The notes under the pieces were generated by a model that was given only the letters and a program-made list of their open reading frames with translations, did not search any database and was not told the origin of the DNA. From Selaginella moellendorffii (lineage: Eukaryota; Streptophyta; Lycopodiopsida; Selaginellales; Selaginellaceae), in the NCBI RefSeq assembly GCF_000143415.4, contig NW_003314261.1:3960880-4024879 (forward strand): DNA of 64,000 bases. Reading direction: 5' to 3'. Positions 58,160 through 64,000 of the stretch are shown here, piece after piece (positions within the stretch are counted from its first letter, which is position 1; every line of letters starts with the position of its first letter). Both the position numbers and the translations under genes were made by a program.

Positions 58160-60159
58160 TTAGTGGCGTCCTTCGTTTTCTTTCTCGGCTCTCATTCCAT
58201 CCATATTGACATAAACTTTAGCTCCACTTCCATCTTCATCGTCTTCTTCTTCTTCTTCTTCCTCTTCCTCCTCGTTTGGACGATCATCATCGTCATCCTC
58301 GCGAGTAGCAGCCTGCCGGAATTCCTCGCTGATAAACACCCTTACATTGTCCTCGCGATCACCGTGATCGCTCGCCGGGCTTGGAAACTCCTCGTCGGGA
58401 TCATCATCCTCACTTCCCAGCTCCTGGGGATCGTCGTCACCATCGTCGAGCAGCGAGCTGGACACTGGGAGCTGGAAAGCAGCGTCCAGTTCGTCTTCCA
58501 CAGCCGACACTGGCGATTCGTTGCTCGACCTCGACGTCTCCAGCAAGTGGTGGTGGTGATCGCCCACCTCGTGAACTTCCTGGTCTTGAGCTACATGATG
58601 ATCCTGGTGGTGGTGGTGATCCTCGTCTGCCGAGAGAGCGGCCTTGGGAATGAGAGTAGCGTCGTGATGATCCCCGTCTTCCGAGAGAGCGGCCTTGGGG
58701 ATGAGAGTGGAGTCGCGATGATCCTCGTCTTCAGAGAGAGCGGCTTTGGCGATGAGAGTGGCGTCAACAAGATGACCCTCGTCTTCCGAGAGAGCGGCTT
58801 TTGGAACGCGAGTGCCGTCGGACTTTCGAGAGCTGCGCTCCGATCCTACCTCGGCAGCATCGTTTGGGTAGTTCTCCGGGGCCGTGAGCTCGGGAGAAAC
58901 AAATTGATCTGGAACTTTACTCACGTCGTATTCGTCGCTCGAGCGCCGGGCAATGATCTTCGGTGGAGCTTCAGTGCTTGACGAACCCGATCCCCTCCTT
59001 CCCAGCTTGGGAGACTTTGGCCGCGTCGGAGGTGTCTATATACAAAGAAACATGCAAGTCATGCCCGTCTAGCCAGGAAAGAAGCAGACCTTTTTCACGT
59101 CTATTCTCACAGGCGGTGGCTCCTGATAGAACTTCGGCATTGGTGTAGCTTTGAAGGTTTGATCCTTGCGCAGCTTCTTTATTTCCGCTGCCACTTGTTG
59201 CTGTAGAGCCAAGCTTTCACCATCAGCAAACGCAAAGGAAAGAAACGGCACTCTCGTTCGTAGCTTAGCTTATATACCTGGGTGCTGGCTTGGATTCGGT
59301 TCCGTTCCGCTTCTCTTGCTCTCGTTTTCTCCGTTAAGTTCGCATAAAACTGGAACAGCGAGCCACGAACCAATCACTCAATAATAACGAACAGTCACGA
59401 TCCAAGCACCAGGCTTTTAAAACCACAAAAAACCATACCTCCATTCTTTTCTGAGCACGCTCATCAGATCTAAACACAAACTCGGCCTTGGACTTTGGAG
59501 TGAGTCCTAGACTATCAGGACTGCAGAATAAAAAAGCTCCAATCCTTTAGACATCCAAAACAAAACTGAAGAAAGAAAGAGAACTCTACCTCGGAGAAGC
59601 AGCGAAGGTTTTCGCTAGATGAGCAGCAAAGTCTCCTTTCTTGGGCGTGCTCTTCTGCGGAACCAGCTGAGCCAAATGATCGTGAGAAAGAAGACTCAAT
59701 GAACAAGGCTACCTGGGAAATCTTTGAAGGGGTGGGAACACCATTGCCAGTGGGCTTTGATCCGGCGGCGGTGGCTCTCTTCTCGGTGGTGAGAGAAAAG
59801 GGCTGCGGCACAGTGAAGTTGGATCGAGAAGCCTTCAAGCGAGGAGTCGATGCCGGAGGCGAGCAGCCTTTGAGGAGAGAATTTCTCTTCTCTTTCGCTG
59901 CCCCAGCTCCAGCTCCAGCTCCAGCTCCGCCGGCGGCAGGGAAGAGTGATTTCTTGTATCCATTGCCGTTACCCTGGCACATTTATTTCGATCCCAGCGC
60001 CGATCGTCAGGGATCTTTACACCCTAGAGGAAGCTTTACCTCGGCGTGGTTCTTTGGAGCAGGATCTGGATCATCCTGGATTGATCCGAGCCGCGGCTCC
60101 GAGCTGTCCGGCAGCGCCTGGGAACCTAGATCGGCAACCGCGCCTGTCGCATCTCCCAT
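58160..60159 (-). CDS. WVD2-like / TPX2-domain microtubule-associated protein, 532 aa
   Basis: Plant WAVE-DAMPENED2-like proteins bind and organise cortical microtubules. Exons (minus strand): 60040-60159, 59713-59973, 59590-59666, 59439-59520, 59278-59349, 59090-59200, 58160-59035; the sum is 1599 nt, all GT-AG. The TPX2-type domain covers about residues 160-245: [34 protein letters not shown], and [18 protein letters not shown]. Upstream are alanine/glycine and serine/proline-rich regions. The last exon encodes a long acidic tail with four tandem units of about 17 residues ([17 protein letters not shown]), a His-rich stretch and a run of about ten Glu. The acidic tail is longer than I expect for the family. 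For exon 6 the in-frame acceptor is CTACAG at 59201. Confidence 0.85.
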
Positions 60160-60604
60160 GAGATTTCCGTGTGATCCTCAAGAAAGATCCACTATAAAGA
60201 ACTCTCGATCAATGCCGGATGGAAAAACTCCCCCTGGGGAGGGATCGAAGAACACGACAGAGGAGGCGAGAGAGAAAAGAGAGAAAAGAGAGAAAGAGAC
60301 CGACCGAATCTACACAAAATGTTGGTGCTTGCGATTAAAATGTCTAGCATATTCCCATGGCTAAGGACTCGATCTAAATGCGCACCCTTAATGGCATCCC
60401 TTAAAACCCTAACTAGGGTTTCTTGGAAGGAAAAAAGTCCAAAAATGACACGCAGCTAGGTGACAACTGGCAACACAGATCAGATTGCGTTGTCCAGCGT
60501 GGCAGAATATTTTTGTGACCGTTGACTCGTATTAGGGCTTACTAAAAGAATATACTTACAAGTCAAAAAATCTTAGACCGATGACTTTCCTCTTCTCTCT
60601 CTTT
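60160..60604. other. Intergenic region upstream of the TPX2-domain gene
   Basis: It contains a purine-rich stretch (60250-60300) likely in the 5' untranslated region of the TPX2-domain gene. No other feature is seen. The plus-strand ORF through here is antisense to that gene. Confidence 0.5.
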
Positions 60605-63600
60605 TCAATCCTTTGCCGGCAGAATGCAGCGATAGGCCTGCTTGGGATGCGAATCCACGGCGCTTTGCAACGCGCTCTCCGCTCCAACGCCGTTCTTGAA
60701 GAGCTCGTCGTAGAGGCACGAGATGAAGGCCGACAATCCCCGCTCCTCCACTTCTCGCCTCTCCATTTTGCTCTCGCTCCCCTCGTCAATGTCACTGTCC
60801 TCCCAATCGCCCTCGTTGTGGTGGACGAACTCCACCCCGTCCTCCTCCTCCTCCTCCTCCTCGCCAATCTCAAAGTCGGCCTTCTCTCCTCCACATTCGG
60901 CGGCTTTCATTTCCGGCGGCTCGGCAATGGGAGCGATCACGGCCTTGGCTCCTGCGTCCAGTATCGCTTTCACCAGGCTTGGGATCGGGGCATACTTTCC
61001 AGTGCACACCACCACTCTGTCTCTCCATGCCCCTACCTACACAGTTTTTCATCAAGCGTAAGAGATGGACGAGTAGAAAACTAAACAAACAAACCATCCA
61101 CCGGACGTCGTCTGCTGTGAGATGAGCCTCGGGAAGTACTCTACGAAAGAGGTACGATCCAACTTCCTGGCCATCGCTTAGCATCTACCATTCACCCGTG
61201 TCAGAGATCCTCTAAGGAAATAGCTTACAATACCTGCATCCGACCCATAAAACAATGTAGCGCTCCATCTAGTACGAAACGAGGGTGTCTTGACACCAAG
61301 TCTTCCAGCTTAGTGTACGTTGGAAGCTGGACGTTCTTGCTCCCATGGCTCTTTACGAAGGACTGGCGTATGCTTGTTGTCACCTTTTGGAGAAATTCCA
61401 CGCCCATGTCACCAGGCTCAGCTACTGCAAAAATGTCAGTCCTCCAGCTGCAAGGGAAAACAGAGTTGATCAGCAGGCAAGTTTTTGTGACCAGAAAGAT
61501 TTACCTCAGGACTAGACCCATCTGGTCGCTGTGTAATGCCAAATGCACTACTCCAATCTGGGGAGAACTTCGGATCTTTTCGTGCAACGTCGCCACTGGA
61601 CCATAAAGCTGCCGAGGTCCCAAAGGAGGCGAACCTGGAGGCGTGTGCAGTTGTTTTGAACCATCAAGGCTGAGAGGTGGAACCTCCGAGCGGCCCAATA
61701 TCTGTGAGGCGATGTCAGGACTGAATGGAAACGGTGTGCTTGAAAATAATGGCGACGTCAAGGGCGTGAACGAAGAAGCTGCCGAGCGTAAGGTTCCACC
61801 GGAGCTACTAACGACCTCAATCTTGATGCTGTTGCGAGCACAATAGCCTTCCAAAGTTCGAGTATGCTTGAAAGGCTTCGCCATCTCGGGACTACGGGAT
61901 GCTTCCACGAGAAGAAGTCGGCGTCTCCATCCCAGTCCTGGACGACTGTCATTTTCTGCATTGCATTCAAGAAATTGAATCACTCAGCATCATTGAAAAT
62001 GATTACGTACTCTTCGAAGGCCATCCCTTGGCTGCTGGTCGGGCTCCTTCTTCTAGTGACAACTTCAGTAGGCGGTCACAGACTGCATGAAATGAAGCAA
62101 TATTCGCATCGATATACTCTTGGGTAGCTGCCTCAAGTTTCAGCCAAACAGCCGGATCAGTTTCGTCCAGTTCCATAATGCATCGCTCGTCAACTGGAAA
62201 AGCAAGCATGAGTACGAGAAGAGCCTTTTCATAAATACTAACTAGGATTAAAACGATAATACTGAAGATCGGGAAGCAAAGGCAGAAGCGTGTCCAAGGC
62301 TTCTTCTACCCGCTCGACAGAGCAGGCACTCTCGATCAAAACCTGGCCGGTATCTAGATATCGCCAGCCTCCTTTTCCACGAGCCTGAAATCCTAGCAGT
62401 TCAGTGCATTGAAACGAAAAGGAAAAAGACCACAGAACCTTTGTTGGAACGTTTCCGCATCCAACGGACACTAAACATGCAATAGAAGTGTCTGGCCAAA
62501 GAAGCTGTGCCTCTCGAATTGCAATCAAAGCTGGGTTATTTGCAACGATAGCTCCGTCCTGCCATCGATTTGTATCTGCCCAAAAAAAGAAAGAAAGAAA
62601 GAAAGAAAAACATATGGCTACTGCTGCATTTTTTATATGTACCTATAGAGAAATCATCCAGGTAGTAAGGAGCAGCAGATGATGCCCTTATAGCCTCCCA
62701 TATACGGTGCTTAGACGATCCCAAAAATGCACATCTTTTCGGACCTACTTGAGTTGTTAAAGGAGCGGCTGTTGCAGGTGTTCCTGAAACTGATACAGCT
62801 GGTCCTTCCTTAGTCCATGGAGCTGTCTCGATAGTTCCCGCTGGGTACTATTCTAAAAGTTCAGCGAACCGTGTTAAACTCACACAAAGTGTTGCGTACC
62901 TGGTAATTTCTGAACACGAATGGTTGGGCTGGTATGACGCTGACTAGCGACGATACCACAAATACCTTTGGAACCCCTTTAACTGCAGATTCTATCAAAA
63001 GGTCGCCCTCTTCATCCGCGCAAAGCTCCCTTAGGAGGCGTTCAAACTGGTCTGCATGATGCTGCAGAGAAAAAGACTGCCATCAATAAAAGAAAAGTAA
63101 AAGAGATTAAGCGCCTCACCTTAGAGCCATGCACCACAACACGAAAATTCTGTGAAGAGCTTTTATAGAGTTGATCTAGTTTTTCTCTCCAAGTGGCTGC
63201 TTCATTGTCCTTTGGAATCGGCTCGGCAAACACTACTTTTCCTGAAATGTACGAGGATCAGAAAAGCAGCTTACAAAGAATTTGAAGTACACACCCAGCG
63301 TCTTGTATATCTCTTCGCATTTGTCAAGGCTAAACTGTTTGATTGCAAGAGCGATGGCAAGCATTCCACCCGTCGATGTGCCACATATAAGATCAAACAT
63401 CTCATGGATCCGTTTTCCACTTCCTTGCTCAATTTTCCTAAGCATCTGCACGGTTGCAAGACCCCTCATTCCACCCCCGTCCATGGCCAATATTCTCAAG
63501 CCTTGCTTCGAAACAGGACGGGCTTTTGTTGCTCGTCTGAGATACTCATTCTCACCTGAAATAGAAATATACAACTTGAAAAGGCGGCTTGAGAGAGCAC

Positions 63601-64000
63601 TCGTTACCTAGTATAGCTAAGGCCCGTGCAGCGGACTTGGATATACGTGAATCTGTGGCACCAGATAGACGGAAAAGCAAATCTCGTAAGCTTTCTGAAG
63701 TTACCAGTAACTGTCTGTTCTCTCGACAGAATGCAAGATTTCCTACAGCTAACAATGCTTGACGTTGTACCTGTACACCGAGCTTAGTTGTAATCTCAAA
63801 ACGGAAAGACCAACCTCTATGTTCTCATGAGCACATAGCTGTTTTAGACGCCTCAAAATGTCCTTAGTAAGCATCTTTGACGCAATGACATCGGACGAGA
63901 AAGCAAGGTTGACAATAACTTTCAGAACCGAAGTAAGAAGCTCGGGAGCCGTGAACTTCAAAACAGTTTCAATGGACTCGACAGTATCGGCCTTTATTAG
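60605..64000 (-). CDS. Patatin-like phospholipase A with ARM-type repeats (PLA I type), 5' end outside the window
   Basis: Acyl hydrolase of membrane lipids. Thirteen exons are visible (minus strand): 63815-64000 (continues beyond), 63608-63770, 63295-63555, 63120-63241, 62900-63061, 62643-62847, 62439-62575, 62243-62384, 62011-62193, 61505-61955, 61234-61447, 61095-61184, 60605-61036. Phases are consistent throughout. The first two encode helical ARM-like repeats. The patatin domain starts with the oxyanion motif DGGGMRG (near 63470) and nucleophile elbow GTSTGG (near 63375). A DGA motif (WQDGAIVANNP, near 62560) supplies the catalytic Asp of the Ser-Asp dyad. The C-terminal part carries GWRRRLLLVEA and a final VCTGKYAPIPSLV segment with an acidic insert. 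The order resembles Arabidopsis phospholipase A I; the N-terminal repeats expected in that family would lie beyond 64000. Confidence 0.87.
62580..62608. repeat. GAAA microsatellite within an intron
   Basis: On the minus strand this forms a long CTTT-rich pyrimidine tract directly before the acceptor of the exon at 62439-62575. It may strengthen that splice site. Confidence 0.85.

Noticed and set aside
58016-58981. 321-codon plus-strand ORF, hydrophobic at first sight
   Set aside because: It is antisense to the last exon of the TPX2-domain gene; the acidic low-complexity tail reads as a hydrophobic sequence on the other strand.
60581-61084. Plus-strand ORF over the 3' exon of the phospholipase gene
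   Set aside because: It is antisense to a conserved, correctly spliced minus-strand exon.
1-64000. CRISPR array, bacterial operon, phage or rRNA genes
   Set aside because: The tandem arrays are LTR minisatellites without unique spacers; genes have spliceosomal introns; no rRNA-like sequence was seen.

Overview
The window looks like nuclear DNA of a land plant, most likely a lycophyte such as Selaginella. The organism call is inference. It rests on very short GT-AG introns (46-66 nt in most cases), an intronless PLS-type PPR gene, a plant importin-alpha, a WVD2-like TPX2-domain gene, a plant-type patatin/ARM phospholipase A, and dense Ty3/gypsy DNA.

Positions 1-32500 are a nest of LTR retrotransposons. 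Two related chromodomain gypsy elements stand out: A (3736-11561, target duplication GGCAG) and B (21613-29071, imperfect duplication TCCCG/TCCCA). Each sits inside an LTR of a second, apparently non-coding family. A third non-coding element (C, minus strand) has its primer-binding site at 17878-17889 and its polypurine tract near 13001. The LTRs share modules and carry different minisatellite arrays. Two nearly identical 288-bp MITE-like elements are present, one inside the integrase region of A. A 318-base assembly gap (10597-10914) lies in the 3' LTR of A.

Positions 32495-57917 hold a threefold, partly inverted duplication whose unit contains a PPR gene, importin-alpha, and a small two-exon gene between units. 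Unit 1 keeps an open PPR gene (32495-34636) but its importin-alpha is a pseudogene split by an 8.4-kb decayed gypsy element (F, about 35873-44280). Unit 2 has a small-gene candidate (45219-45657), a PPR relic, a strongly AT-shifted retroelement relic (46450-49640), a LINE-like relic and an importin relic. Unit 3 has a PPR relic and the only intact importin-alpha gene (55863-57917, nine exons, 527 aa).

Positions 58000-64000 are ordinary gene space on the minus strand: a seven-exon WVD2-like/TPX2 microtubule-protein gene (532 aa), then the 3' part of a patatin-like phospholipase A gene that runs off the right edge.

The most unusual signal is in A and B. Both carry two short spliceosomal-type introns (46 and 52 nt) in pol. 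The first lies just before the catalytic glutamate of integrase and the second just before the GPY/F module and chromodomain. Unspliced RNA can therefore encode Gag, protease, RT and RNase H but not a complete integrase. Both copies also share an in-frame amber codon inside Gag and a hairpin beside the polypurine tract, whose stem covaries in element C.
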